Below are positions 1 through 10,404 of a stretch of DNA of 64,000 nucleotides, in pieces; positions within the stretch are counted from its first letter, which is position 1; each line of letters opens with the position of its first letter. The stretch spans positions 57,240-121,239 of the forward strand of contig JAPOLY010000001.1 in assembly GCA_029976805.1 (NCBI GenBank). The letters run 5' to 3'. Source of the DNA: a bacterium. GTDB taxonomy: Bacteria; Planctomycetota; UBA8108; UBA1146. Under the pieces are notes generated by a model, which saw only the letters and a list, made by a program, of their open reading frames with translations, did no database searches and was not told the origin of the DNA. Both the position numbers and the translations under genes were made by a program.

Positions 1-97
1 CCCACATCTCATCGTAAGGGTCGAATAGGACTCTGGCAACATTCTCGGCCCTCGATCTTTCCCGGAATCCGCTGTTTCAGGGCCAAAAACAAAAAAA

Positions 98-130
98 TGG
101 GTGGTGAGAGGAAAGCCTCTCACCACCCAT
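98..130 (-). terminator. Rho-independent terminator of the 168-3614 minus-strand gene
   Basis: Perfect 15-bp stem ATGGGTGGTGAGAGG-aaag-CCTCTCACCACCCAT with an A-run on the left (T-run on the minus strand). Confidence 0.9.
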
Positions 131-167
131 CAAGCGGACCTCATGAGATCCGATTCGCCGCTGTGGA

Positions 168-3100
168 TTAGCAGCCGTTGTAAGTGTCGCAGGTCAGACC
201 ATCGTCGGTCGGATCTTCGCCACAAACTGCCGGTCCCGGATCAGTCGGTGCAGGTCCACCGGAGAAGAGGGCAGCCAGACCGTAGATGGCGTCGGCGATG
301 TTGACGCCGCCGTCGTCGTTCTGGTCACAGCTGTCGGCACAACCACAGGGGGTACCACCGGAGAAGAGGGCTGCCAGCAGGAAGACCTCGTCCGCGATGT
401 TGAAACCACCGTCTTGGTTGGTATCACCACGCTTGAAGACGGGACCTCCGCCACCACCGCTCAGGAACTCAGCGTAGGCAAGAGACAGTGCAGACTGGTC
501 TCCACCGTAACCACCGATCTCCCAGGACTGAACCACAGTGTTACCACCGACGGTGGTCTCACTGGCGATACCGGTGTTGTACTGCGGAATCGCTGCGCCA
601 GTAGTGGGGTCGACAAGGGCGTCGTCAGAAGCCCAAATGACTCCAGCAGCGGCCACTCCGGCATCCGCACCGGCAAGGGTCAACTGGTCAGTCCAGTCGT
701 TGTCAGCCTGGTCCTGAGTGTAGGCCACGTCCTGGTTGGCACTCATGTCGAGTCCTGCACCAGAATCGAAACCGTCCATGGAGGTGAAGGTATCATCTCC
801 GTCACCGGTGTCGTAGGTGCCGTCATCGACACCGTCACGGCCGTCGAAGAGGGAGGCGACGTGGAGGAATCCGAAGTGATCTCCACCCTCGAAGTAAACG
901 CCTTTTCCGGCTTCACCGAGGAGGGCCAATTCGTCACCTTCAGCGGCGGTGATGCGGTAGTCGTTGGGGACCGTACCGGTCAGCGCCCAGATGTTGGCAA
1001 CGCCGGCATCGCTGGCACAGGGGTAATCGACCCAGCTACCGCGAACGATGGCAGCGTCGCGACCAGCACCGACGAGGGCGCTGAGAAGCAAATCGCCACT
1101 GTCGACAAGACCGACGTCTCCGCCAGTCTGAAGTCCCTCGACTGCGAAGATCAGATCGGTCTGACCTGCGTAGGTGAGCACGGAAACGCTGAGACCAACG
1201 GGGTTCGGACCACTGCCGCAATCGGTGACCACCTCGTACTGGTAGGTGCCGTCAGCCACGCCAAGATCGACGTAAGTGGCGTCAGCAGCACCCAGAGTGG
1301 CCACGGAGACACCGTCACGAAGGACCTCTTGAGAGGATGCATTCGGGTTCGGGGTCCAGTTGAGGGTCACGTCACCATTGGTGCAGTCAGCGGCACCGGT
1401 GAGGTTGGTCGCCGGAACGCAGTCATTAATGGTGTACTCAAGGGTTCCCACACCGGCAGCGTTGAAGGTACCAAGGCGGATCAGGTATTCCTGACCAGCA
1501 GTGGCAGCGAAGACAGTCTCCGCAAGGAACACGTTGCAGGCGGGGTTGTTGGTCGGGTTGGCACCCACATTGACGTCGTCACTGCAAGCCACGACCAGAG
1601 TCGGATCATCGAGCAGTGCGGCATCGTAGGTGTAGACGGCCAACATGGTGTCGGCACCGGCAATCACAGTATTCGGGCTGCAGGTGCTCACCAGCAGATC
1701 CCCGTCCACGGATGCGGTGTAACGAAGGAAGATGTCGTTGTTGATCTGGGTGATTCCGGTTCCGGGGTCACAAACAGCCAGATCGATCGGCACACCGGTT
1801 GTGGTGGTGTAAGGCGTCGCAATCTCCTGCTGGAAAGTTCCAACAGCAGCAACGGAAGCACCAGCGGGCCAGTTATTGGCCGGAGCAGTCTGCAGGGTGC
1901 AACCGGCAGAGTTGATCAGAGCACCGGTACCACCTGCTCCAGACCAAGAGGTGATCAGAACATCGAGGTCCTGATACTCCGGCTGGGGAAGGGTCAGGAA
2001 GGAAAGATCAGTAGAGGGCAAGGTGGCTTCGACATTGCCATCGATCTCGATGATCCAGGAAGCGGCTCCTCCGGCATCATCCCAAGTCAGGTTCCAAGAA
2101 GTATCTCCCACGTTCTGATCGCACTGGAGATTGGCGATTCCACCCGCAGATCCGCAGGTTCCTGCAACAGCAACGGAGTAACCGATATCCATGATGTAAC
2201 GGTTGTTGGGGAAACCAATTCCTGAAAGGGGGCTCGGTGAAGCGAGTCCACAAGCACCAGCAACGATGTAGCTGGTTCCAATCTCACCAGTGGCAGTAGC
2301 GTCAGTGAGTCCCATGTACCAGGAGTCTCCACCGTTGGCATTTCCATCGGGGGTGAAGATTTCCACAGCCAGATTTGCACTGGGGCCATAGGAAGTCATG
2401 CACTGAAGGGTGTTGGAGTTGGCGCCCAATCCATCAGGATCGACGACACCGGTTCCGAGAATGAAGTTGTAGATGTTGTCAGCAAGTTCAGGAACCTGGA
2501 ACTCTTCCTCGTACACCATCAGCATGGTGGTGTTACCGGGATCGGGGGTTTGTCCGACGTTGGTTCCGGCAAGGTAGGTGAAGTTCTGGGGGCCACCTCC
2601 ATTGAGGTCGATGATCAGACGGATACGAACCGGCTGGGTTCCACCTGCGAGCGCAGGGGTCGAAACGTTGACAGCAGTGGTCACACACTCGACGGTAATC
2701 TCGTCACTGACGCTGTAGCCGTTGACCAGATCGAAGGAACGCAGGTAAGAGTTGTCTGCATGAATACCACCGGCACCACAGGCGACACCGCCACCGAGCG
2801 GAAGAACCGTCGGGATCGGAATCATGGAGCCAACCACAGTTGACGGGCAGGGCTCGGCAATGAAAACGGTGCAGCAGATCTGAGCACTGGCAACACCAGC
2901 GACCACACCCTCAAGACAAATGACGGTCAGACCCGGGGGGAATCCGGTCAGAATGTCCGTTGCCGCTCCGGCAGTTCCATCAAAGGTACCGGTGAGGGTT
3001 CCGTTGAGGTAGTAGTTCACAGTGTCGTACTGATCCTGGTTTTCCCAGGTCAGAGTCGCGGTGTCGGTTGGCTCATCGTAAGCGCAAACCAAGTTTGCGG

Positions 3101-3614
3101 GTGCGATGGTGCCCAATGTGAAGGTGACGTCCATGTCTGTTGTTCCAACAGAAGCGGCGTCCCAACCACCGACACGAATGAAGTAGGTAACACCGGCGAA
3201 AACACCCGCACCTACGAGGTCGGATCCAAAGGCGGTGCATCCGGCTCCGTCACCGTTACAGCCGATCTCGATGAGACCAGTGCAACCTGCGGAGGCATCA
3301 TAAAGAATGATATCTGTATCAAGACCGCCTGGATTGACACAGGTACTCAGGTCGAGAAGACCATTGGCCGGAGCAGTCCAGCTGAACCAGACATCTGACT
3401 CAGTCGTTCCCAAAGCGGTGCCGGGGCAGGTCGCGCCTCCAGCGGGAATCGCAGTGCTGCTGGTTGCAGCGGTGTTGTCGATCGCCACCGTCACCGTACC
3501 CGGTGCGGTCAAGTTGATCGGCTGAGCATTGGCACATTCATCCGCTCCCTGTGCGCCAACGACGCCACAGGAGAGAATCATGAATGCAGCCACCAAAAAC
3601 GGTAGGTGTCTCAT
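168..3614 (-). CDS. Large secreted protein with PPC/fibronectin-like modules and C-terminal tandem dockerin-like repeats
   Basis: ORF 168..3803; likely start at ATG 3614 (MRHLPFLVAAFMILSCGVVGAQG signal peptide, preceded by AGGAAGGG). C-terminus [23 protein letters not shown]...QNDDGGVNIADAIYGLAALF. Confidence 0.85.
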   Translation of the reverse strand: MRHLPFLVAAFMILSCGVVGAQGADECANAQPINLTAPGTVTVAIDNTAATSSTAIPAGGATCPGTALGTTESDVWFSWTAPANGLLDLSTCVNPGGLDTDIILYDASAGCTGLIEIGCNGDGAGCTAFGSDLVGAGVFAGVTYFIRVGGWDAASVGTTDMDVTFTLGTIAPANLVCAYDEPTDTATLTWENQDQYDTVNYYLNGTLTGTFDGTAGAATDILTGFPPGLTVICLEGVVAGVASAQICCTVFIAEPCPSTVVGSMIPIPTVLPLGGGVACGAGGIHADNSYLRSFDLVNGYSVSDEITVECVTTAVNVSTPALAGGTQPVRIRLIIDLNGGGPQNFTYLAGTNVGQTPDPGNTTMLMVYEEEFQVPELADNIYNFILGTGVVDPDGLGANSNTLQCMTSYGPSANLAVEIFTPDGNANGGDSWYMGLTDATATGEIGTSYIVAGACGLASPSPLSGIGFPNNRYIMDIGYSVAVAGTCGSAGGIANLQCDQNVGDTSWNLTWDDAGGAASWIIEIDGNVEATLPSTDLSFLTLPQPEYQDLDVLITSWSGAGGTGALINSAGCTLQTAPANNWPAGASVAAVGTFQQEIATPYTTTTGVPIDLAVCDPGTGITQINNDIFLRYTASVDGDLLVSTCSPNTVIAGADTMLAVYTYDAALLDDPTLVVACSDDVNVGANPTNNPACNVFLAETVFAATAGQEYLIRLGTFNAAGVGTLEYTINDCVPATNLTGAADCTNGDVTLNWTPNPNASSQEVLRDGVSVATLGAADATYVDLGVADGTYQYEVVTDCGSGPNPVGLSVSVLTYAGQTDLIFAVEGLQTGGDVGLVDSGDLLLSALVGAGRDAAIVRGSWVDYPCASDAGVANIWALTGTVPNDYRITAAEGDELALLGEAGKGVYFEGGDHFGFLHVASLFDGRDGVDDGTYDTGDGDDTFTSMDGFDSGAGLDMSANQDVAYTQDQADNDWTDQLTLAGADAGVAAAGVIWASDDALVDPTTGAAIPQYNTGIASETTVGGNTVVQSWEIGGYGGDQSALSLAYAEFLSGGGGGPVFKRGDTNQDGGFNIADEVFLLAALFSGGTPCGCADSCDQNDDGGVNIADAIYGLAALFSGGPAPTDPGPAVCGEDPTDDGLTCDTYNGC

Positions 3615-3906
3615 AGGTGAAAACCCTTCCTGGTTAATGAATCCCTTTACCGGAATTCGGATATCCATTGCGAAAGTCAAAATTCCTCGCAGGAATAAAA
3701 ACAAATCCAAAGTTTCATGACAGAAGCACAAGCCCTGACGGACACCTGATGATCGGAGAGATTCCGATCTGTCAGACCACCTGAAAAGACCGCAAGTTGT
3801 CACAAAGTTACATTTAGCCCATTAACTTCAAATTTACCGGACATTCAGCACGGGTCAAGCACCCGCTCCGGTCTCAAAAAAGCCTTAATTAGTCTAGGGG
3901 AGTGTT

Positions 3907-5964
3907 TCAGGGACAATTTGCCGATTCGTCACAGGTCAGGAGAGTCGCTTTCGTGGGATCTTCTCCACAGGCTCCTTCCGGCTCAGGCAGGCTGGGAGAT
4001 CCTGGAACAAAGAGGTGTGAGAGCAGAAAGATGGCATCCGCCAGATTGACTCCTTCGTCGTCATTACAATCTGCAGAATCCCGACAATCGACCATGGCCG
4101 ACCCTGGAACAAAAAGTGACTCAAGAAGGAAAATGCCATCGGCAAGGTTGACCGAATCGTCACCGTTGATGTCTCCCCGGCGGAAGGGCGAGGCGATGAA
4201 GGACCCCTTGAAGGAGGCGATGAGATGAGTATCCGGGTATCCGAGATCTGAAAGTGGAACGGGAAGATCATTGCCACAGAACGGAGCCGAGAATCGGGTG
4301 GGATCGGACTCTCCGGAGTCGTTGGTTCCCAGAATCAGCAGATGGCCATTTGCCGTGCCATCAGGCAGATGAAATTCGACGACCACATTCATGCCGCAGG
4401 GAAGTTCCACAGGGTTGTCCAGAGTCAGGCACATGTGGGATGTCTCGAATGCGGGGACTTCGAAGGACTGTTCATGAATCAAATCCAGCAAAGAAGGATC
4501 GTTGATTCCGGACCCGGTCTGATCTTCATAAATCCGCAGGACGAGCGGCTGCACAGTAAAACCGGTCCCCGGATTGGAGTTTTCAATGCCGATGCGGATC
4601 GCCTCGAGATTCATGCCATTGCTGAGCTGAAAAGGGCTTTCACACGGGGAAAGTAGTCGCCATAACGATTGGGCCTGGTGACCGGTCGCGTCTCCACAAA
4701 AGGGTGTTCCCTGAGTGATGCTTTCTGTATCCACACTGTGACTGATCTCAACAGTTGCGGGATCACAACCGGGTGCCAACAGGTCGCAACTGACAGAGGG
4801 GGTCCAACTGTTGCCTGAAAATCCTTGCGCCTCAATGCGTACCAGGGAAGGAAGACTGGCTGTCACTCCAGCCCAACTTCCAGGATTTGCAGGCACGGTA
4901 TCGATCAGAATCCCATTTACGCGAATCTCAACGAAATCTGCAGAAGTGCTCGGATCCCATGAAGCAAGGAGGGTTCCGTCACTCAAGGAGGAGCAGGAAA
5001 ATCCGCTCAGTGCAGGAATCAGGGTTGGGCAATCATCGTGCCCCTCGACTACTGATATGGTGTTGCTTGAGTTGTCGACCACCCAATAGGAAGAGATACC
5101 GAATGGATCTGCAGTCGGTGCTGAAGCGGGTCGCGAACTCTCGACGCCATTGATAAAGAAACCGTGATTACTCAAATCGACCGGTGCCAGTGCGATGGAA
5201 CTTTGAGTGGATACGGAAGACAGGGTGGTGACGCGTCCAGCAAGATCATGCCCATGGGGAATGCTGAGCCGGTTGCAGTCGGCTCGAAACGCCAGACCGT
5301 TTCCGAGCCCGTTACCATCGGGGTGGTTCACTGAATTTCCAAGATAGGATCCATCGTTGATGGAGAGCAGGTCATAACGATCCGCAGTGATATCTGCTGC
5401 CCAGATGCCATCGGCTCCATCCCAGCACAGTCCACCAATGAATCCTCCGCCCTGAATATCCGCGATTCCGACGAGCAGGGGATCTGTTCCATCCGGATTG
5501 GAGCGCCAGATCTCATTGGGTCCAGGTGGGTTGATCACACCCCAGTAAAGCCATGTTCCATCGGTGGTCACACCGGTCACGGAGATCCCTGCAGGAGGAT
5601 TCAGAATCGGACCAATAGGGGCAAGGGTCAGGGCATCGTAGACCCAGCTCTCTGCACTGAAGAGTTCGGCGACGACCACGATGGGTTGAGCCCAGGGATT
5701 GTTGTCTGGCATGAAGCAGATGCCATAGGCACTGGTACCGGAAAGAGGGAAGGGCCCTGCCAGAAGATCCGCAGGATTCATCGGCGCTGTAGAAGTGGCC
5801 GAATTTCTGTCCTGTTCAAGCAATCCACGAGGAATCCCCTGGGCCACCACCTCCGAGGCGCTGAGCCAGAAAATCAGTATCGGAATCAGAACTGGAATCC
5901 GGGAGTGGATCCCCTTGCCCAAAATTCGGGCAGGAGTCATTCGTGGCATCTTCATCTTCCCCAT
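3907..5964 (-). CDS. Secreted protein with C-terminal tandem dockerin-like repeats
   Basis: ORF 3907..6027; several possible starts (5964/5955/5949/5940) before a hydrophobic signal segment (IPVLIPILIFWLSASEVVAQG). C-terminus RGDINGDDSVNLADGIFLLESLF...CNDDEGVNLADAIFLLSHLF. Confidence 0.8.
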   Translation of the reverse strand: MGKMKMPRMTPARILGKGIHSRIPVLIPILIFWLSASEVVAQGIPRGLLEQDRNSATSTAPMNPADLLAGPFPLSGTSAYGICFMPDNNPWAQPIVVVAELFSAESWVYDALTLAPIGPILNPPAGISVTGVTTDGTWLYWGVINPPGPNEIWRSNPDGTDPLLVGIADIQGGGFIGGLCWDGADGIWAADITADRYDLLSINDGSYLGNSVNHPDGNGLGNGLAFRADCNRLSIPHGHDLAGRVTTLSSVSTQSSIALAPVDLSNHGFFINGVESSRPASAPTADPFGISSYWVVDNSSNTISVVEGHDDCPTLIPALSGFSCSSLSDGTLLASWDPSTSADFVEIRVNGILIDTVPANPGSWAGVTASLPSLVRIEAQGFSGNSWTPSVSCDLLAPGCDPATVEISHSVDTESITQGTPFCGDATGHQAQSLWRLLSPCESPFQLSNGMNLEAIRIGIENSNPGTGFTVQPLVLRIYEDQTGSGINDPSLLDLIHEQSFEVPAFETSHMCLTLDNPVELPCGMNVVVEFHLPDGTANGHLLILGTNDSGESDPTRFSAPFCGNDLPVPLSDLGYPDTHLIASFKGSFIASPFRRGDINGDDSVNLADGIFLLESLFVPGSAMVDCRDSADCNDDEGVNLADAIFLLSHLFVPGSPSLPEPEGACGEDPTKATLLTCDESANCP

Positions 5965-6207
5965 CAAGGACAGTGATATAGGTTGCTCCTGTATACACAG
6001 AAGCGGGTTTTGGCCGCCCTTTGTCATATTTGTGCCCCCAAGATTAGCGGGGGGGGAAGTGGCAAGCGAGGGGTGAGGGACGCTTCTGGCACTTCTGTCA
6101 TGAATGACAGGTCTGACATTTGGGAATGTCGATCTTCAACGAGGATTCCTGAAATCGTCGTCTTTGGGACCAGATCGGGAATAACAGCATGGCCTTGACC
6201 TGGAAGA

Positions 6208-6246
6208 CAAAAAAAAGGGCCCCTCTGCGATTGCAGAGGGGCCCTT
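6208..6246 (-). terminator. Rho-independent terminator of the 6294-9572 gene
   Basis: AAAAAAAGGGCCCCTCTGC-gatt-GCAGAGGGGCCC; T-run on the minus strand. Confidence 0.9.
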
Positions 6247-6293
6247 CGCGAAACCTTCCCGAAAAGGAAAGGCTTCAGAACTTCCGGCCAGGC

Positions 6294-9200
6294 CTAGGGG
6301 CAGGGCGGGAAGGAAGCACAGTCGAGCGGATCAGTGTCGGTCGGATCGATTCCGCAGCTGGTCGGCGTCGGAGCAGGTCCGCCACTGAACAGGGCTGCAA
6401 GAGCGTAGATCGCGTCCGCAATGTTGATACCGCCGTCGTCGTTGGCGTCGCAGGAATCCAGACAGGTTCCAGCAGGGCCACCACTGAAGAGGGCTGCCAG
6501 CAGGAAGATGGAGTCAGCAATGTTGAATCCACCGTCAGCGTTGCAGTCACCACGGACAAACTCAGGAAGGGTCGGTCCGCCACCACCACCACCGAGGGCA
6601 GCAATGATATCGGCAGCCAACAGAACCTGATCGCCTCCGTAACCACCAAACTCCCAAGACTGGACGAGCACGTTACCGATCGGTGAGCCCGCAAGATCCT
6701 GGTTCTGGCTGTACGCTCCGGTGATGTAGGCACCGTTACCCTCTTGCCAGATGGCGCCGACATTCGGTCCACCTGCTTCAGGTCCGACAGTCAACTGGTC
6801 GGTCCAGTCGTTTCCTGCAGCGTCCTGGTTGTAAGGAACGTTTTGGATTCCACTGAAGTCCACACCGAGAAGTGTGTCCAGACCACTGACACTGAGGAAG
6901 GTGTCGTCACCATCCAGAGCGGAGAGAATGCCGTCATAGCCTTCGAAGGCTCCAATGGTGGGAGCGAAGCCCCACATGTCGCCACCCTCGAAGTAAACGC
7001 CGATTCCAGCTTCAACCCAAAGGGCCAGAGCATCGGAATCTGCAGTCGTCATGGGACCATCCTCGGGGAAGGTACCACTGCAGACCCAGACACGCTCGTA
7101 GGTGCCAATGACGTTACCCAGCTGGGAAGCCGGGAAGTCGACCACGGTCAGGAAGCTGATGCCGTTGGCGGTCAGGGCTGCCTCAAGAGCTGCAGAACTG
7201 TTGATTTGTCCGAGGTCAGATTCCGTCTTGAAGATGATGTCGGTCTCTCCGCCACTGGCGCAGGAGACATTGACAAAGACCGAAGCGGAAACGGCACTGC
7301 CGGAAGCACAGTTACCCGTCACGGTGTACTCGTAGGTACCGTTGCTGAGTGCAGTGGAATCGGTGTAGGAAGTGGTTCCTGCAGCGAGGCCAGCGGCCAG
7401 AACGACACCGTCACGAAGAACGTCGTAGGTATCGAATCCACCGTCGTCCCAAGTCAGGCTTGAGGTGCTGGTGGCACAGTCGTAGGTAGCAATGAAGTTG
7501 CTGATGGCCGTGGCACCACAGCTGACGCTGATGTCGAGGAAACCGGCACCCAGGGCACCGTTCCAACCACCGACCTGAACGTAGTAGCTTTCTCCGGAGA
7601 TCACGGGAATCTCGACGGAAGACATGAAGGCAGCGCCACCCGCGACATTGGTGCAATTGTCGTCACCGGAAGCGAGGCAGGTTGCACCCGCAGTCGGGCA
7701 ACCGGCAAGACCGTCGTAGACGATCAGAACAGTGTCGTCGTTGGATCCACCACCATCGCAGGTTTGAATCACAGCAGTACCGTCGGCAGTCGCGGTGTAG
7801 AGGAACCACACATCGTTGGTCATGTTGGCATCGCAGTCGATAGGGCCAGCAGTGGTAGAGACAGTGTTGTCCCAGGCAAAGTTGCCTTCACTCACCAGCT
7901 CAGCGTTGTCACAGGTATCGTTGGGAGCACCCGGACATGGGGCAGTGTTGACGCAATCGGGATCGAAGCAGTCAGTGAGGCCATCGAGATCGTTGTCGAT
8001 ACCGTCGGCACAGGAAACATCGTCTCCCTCGAAGCAGAGAGGTGCAGTTGCACAGTCCGGATCGGCACAGTCGGCGAGGGTGTCACCGTCATTGTCGATG
8101 CCGTCATCGCAGATTTCAGAACCGCAAGCGGGGTCTCCGCCGCAGTCTGCATCCAGGCAGTCAATGTCGCCATCAAGGTCGTCATCGACACCGTTGTCAC
8201 AAATCTCGCTACCCGAAGCACAGTTCAGGGTGAGCTCGTAAAGGCCCTGAGAACCACCGAAGCCATGGACGACAATGATGTACTCGACACCTGCCACCGA
8301 ATCCCAGAGGACGGTGGAAAGGAGGCCGGAAGAGCCTCCGGTGCAGTTGTCGTCGTTACCACCCACACAAATCGGAGTGGCGCAGTCGCCCTCGTAGACA
8401 CTGATCTTGGTGTCGTACTGTGCGGTGCCACTGCAAGTGGTGGCAATCGTCGTGAAGCCGGTTCCGGTGTGGGTGTAGTAAACCGCACCACCGGTTCCAT
8501 TGGAGGTAATGCACAGAGGCAGTGTGGAAGGTGTGGCCAGATTGGTGAATCCGGTCACCACGTCACCACACGAGATCGGAGTAGCCGTATCACACTCGTT
8601 ATTATCCGGAGCGAGGCAACCGGGGACTCCGACCGGGCAATCGGCCGTATCGATGCAGTCGATCAGGCCATCACCGTCGTTGTCGAGGCCGTCATCACAG
8701 ATTTCAAGACCACAGGGGCCAATACCACCGCAGTCGGCATCTGCACAGTCAATGGCGCCATCGCCATCGTTGTCGATTCCGTCACCACAGGTGGCAGCAT
8801 CACCCTCGAAGCAGAAGGGGTCACCGATGCAGTCGGTGTCGAAACAGTCGATGACACCGTCACCGTCGTTGTCGATGCCGTCATCGCAGATTTCGATTCC
8901 GCAAGGGGGAATTCCGGCGCAATCGATGTCCAGGCAGTCGATGGTGCCGTCACCGTCGTTGTCGAGACCATCGCCACAGGTGGCAGCGTCACCCTCGAAG
9001 CAGTTCGGTGCTCCCACGCAGTCCGGGTCAAAGCAATCGATCAGGCCATCGACATCGTTGTCGATTCCGTCGTCACAAATCTCAGCTGCAGGGAAGAAGA
9101 TGTTGAGTGCTCCGTCTCCTTCGGCACCATTCCAGCCGCCGACCTGAACGTAGTAGTTCTCACCGGCGATCACGGGAATCTGAACCTGAGACATGAAACC

Positions 9201-9572
9201 GGCTCCACCGGCGACGTTTTCGCACTCGTCGTCACCGGAAGCGAGGCATGCCGCTCCGGCAGTCGGGCAACCGGCCAGACCGTCATAGACGATCAGAACA
9301 GTGTCGTCATTGGTACCACCACCGAGACAAGTCTCGATCACGGCAGTGCCGGAGGCGGTGGGGGTGTAGAGGAACCACACGTCAGTGGTCATGTTTGCGT
9401 CGCAGTCATTGGGGCCTTCGATCAACGACCCGGTGTTGTCCCAGGGGAAAGAGCCCTCTCCGACAGCTTCAGCAGTCAGGCACTCATCATTGAGAGGCTG
9501 TGCCCCTGCATTACCCAGCGGAATCAGAGCCGAAATGGCCAGGATTGCCGCAAAAAATATGAAACGCTTCAT
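6294..9572 (-). CDS. Secreted protein with duplicated PPC-like domain, eight MopE-like metal-binding repeats and C-terminal dockerin-like repeats
   Basis: Signal peptide [25 protein letters not shown] with AAGGGAG RBS; repeats of the type [22 protein letters not shown]; C-terminus [23 protein letters not shown]... Confidence 0.88.
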   Translation of the reverse strand: MKRFIFFAAILAISALIPLGNAGAQPLNDECLTAEAVGEGSFPWDNTGSLIEGPNDCDANMTTDVWFLYTPTASGTAVIETCLGGGTNDDTVLIVYDGLAGCPTAGAACLASGDDECENVAGGAGFMSQVQIPVIAGENYYVQVGGWNGAEGDGALNIFFPAAEICDDGIDNDVDGLIDCFDPDCVGAPNCFEGDAATCGDGLDNDGDGTIDCLDIDCAGIPPCGIEICDDGIDNDGDGVIDCFDTDCIGDPFCFEGDAATCGDGIDNDGDGAIDCADADCGGIGPCGLEICDDGLDNDGDGLIDCIDTADCPVGVPGCLAPDNNECDTATPISCGDVVTGFTNLATPSTLPLCITSNGTGGAVYYTHTGTGFTTIATTCSGTAQYDTKISVYEGDCATPICVGGNDDNCTGGSSGLLSTVLWDSVAGVEYIIVVHGFGGSQGLYELTLNCASGSEICDNGVDDDLDGDIDCLDADCGGDPACGSEICDDGIDNDGDTLADCADPDCATAPLCFEGDDVSCADGIDNDLDGLTDCFDPDCVNTAPCPGAPNDTCDNAELVSEGNFAWDNTVSTTAGPIDCDANMTNDVWFLYTATADGTAVIQTCDGGGSNDDTVLIVYDGLAGCPTAGATCLASGDDNCTNVAGGAAFMSSVEIPVISGESYYVQVGGWNGALGAGFLDISVSCGATAISNFIATYDCATSTSSLTWDDGGFDTYDVLRDGVVLAAGLAAGTTSYTDSTALSNGTYEYTVTGNCASGSAVSASVFVNVSCASGGETDIIFKTESDLGQINSSAALEAALTANGISFLTVVDFPASQLGNVIGTYERVWVCSGTFPEDGPMTTADSDALALWVEAGIGVYFEGGDMWGFAPTIGAFEGYDGILSALDGDDTFLSVSGLDTLLGVDFSGIQNVPYNQDAAGNDWTDQLTVGPEAGGPNVGAIWQEGNGAYITGAYSQNQDLAGSPIGNVLVQSWEFGGYGGDQVLLAADIIAALGGGGGGPTLPEFVRGDCNADGGFNIADSIFLLAALFSGGPAGTCLDSCDANDDGGINIADAIYALAALFSGGPAPTPTSCGIDPTDTDPLDCASFPPCP
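7925..8215 (-). repeat. MopE-like repeat cluster 2 (3 units)
   Basis: [17 protein letters not shown]..., [17 protein letters not shown]..., [17 protein letters not shown]... Confidence 0.8.
8605..9085 (-). repeat. MopE-like repeat cluster 1 (5 units)
   Basis: Alternating [10 protein letters not shown](G/V)DG... and ATCGDG(L/I)DNDGDG... units in the translated protein. Confidence 0.8.
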
Positions 9573-10404
9573 CTTTTGACTCCCTTTCAGAGGGGTTCCA
9601 AAATACCTTTAACTCAGTATCCCGAAAAAGCCGCTGGGTGGTTTCCAGCCGTTTTCCGGAATGATTTTCAAAAAGACGAATGTCCGAACAGCGGAATTGC
9701 CCGCGCCTTCGGCATTCAAATTTAATCCAAAATGTCTCTAACCAAGCCCTAGTAAAGCCCATGTGCATACCAGTTGGCCTGAATAGCGGAGGGCCACAAT
9801 GAAGTACCGGATCTGGGAAGATCCTGCACAATCAGGGCCGGGCCAATGCAGAACACAGATTTTCACGCTCCGCAGGATTCAAAATTCCCCTAAAAGACCG
9901 GGAATCAGTCGAACCCTAATATCGGAACTCGTCGATTGTACACATGATTTTCGGGCCTTGAGAGGGGGGAGTTGCAAAAAAATCGACTTAGTCAGTCCTG
10001 AATGGGTTGTTCAGGGCATGAATTAAAGGGTTGTCGACATTTAGGAGAGTACGGATCTGCCGATATGACCCCGATTGAGGCAACTCCGTTACTGTTGCCG
10101 ATACTCCCTTGATGCATCAGGGAGTGAATTGCCCCTCAACAGGGAAGGTCGGCATTGATTGCCGAAGTCGCAGCCAATTCCCAGTTTCTGAAAGCGATCC
10201 ACCTTTCCCTAGTACCGTCACTGCGCAGAGTTTCAGCGGGCGGGTTCCCTCGATTTTAACCCTGTACAGCCTTACCTTGTTGACCGAACAGGTGACAGGG
10301 CGAAGTGCAAGTCCTCCGGACGATCAGGAGACTGCTCCCACTGTCCAATCGGAATTCCACCTCGGGCCGATTTCCCGGAGTTGGTGTGAGAAAGGCTGAA
10401 GATC

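Noticed and set aside
414-2225. 603-aa plus-strand ORF antisense to the first secreted protein
   Set aside because: Low-complexity V/T/G/S-rich translation typical of the shadow of a codon-biased gene. The minus strand has a signal peptide, RBS, recognisable domains and a terminator.
7925-9085. Regularly spaced DNA repeats resembling a CRISPR array
   Set aside because: Units are coding, in frame, degenerate and without unique spacers; they translate to MopE-like motifs.
7764-9725. 653-aa plus-strand ORF antisense to the MopE-like protein
   Set aside because: Repetitive translation ([13 protein letters not shown]...) is the mirror of the metal-binding repeats on the real coding strand.
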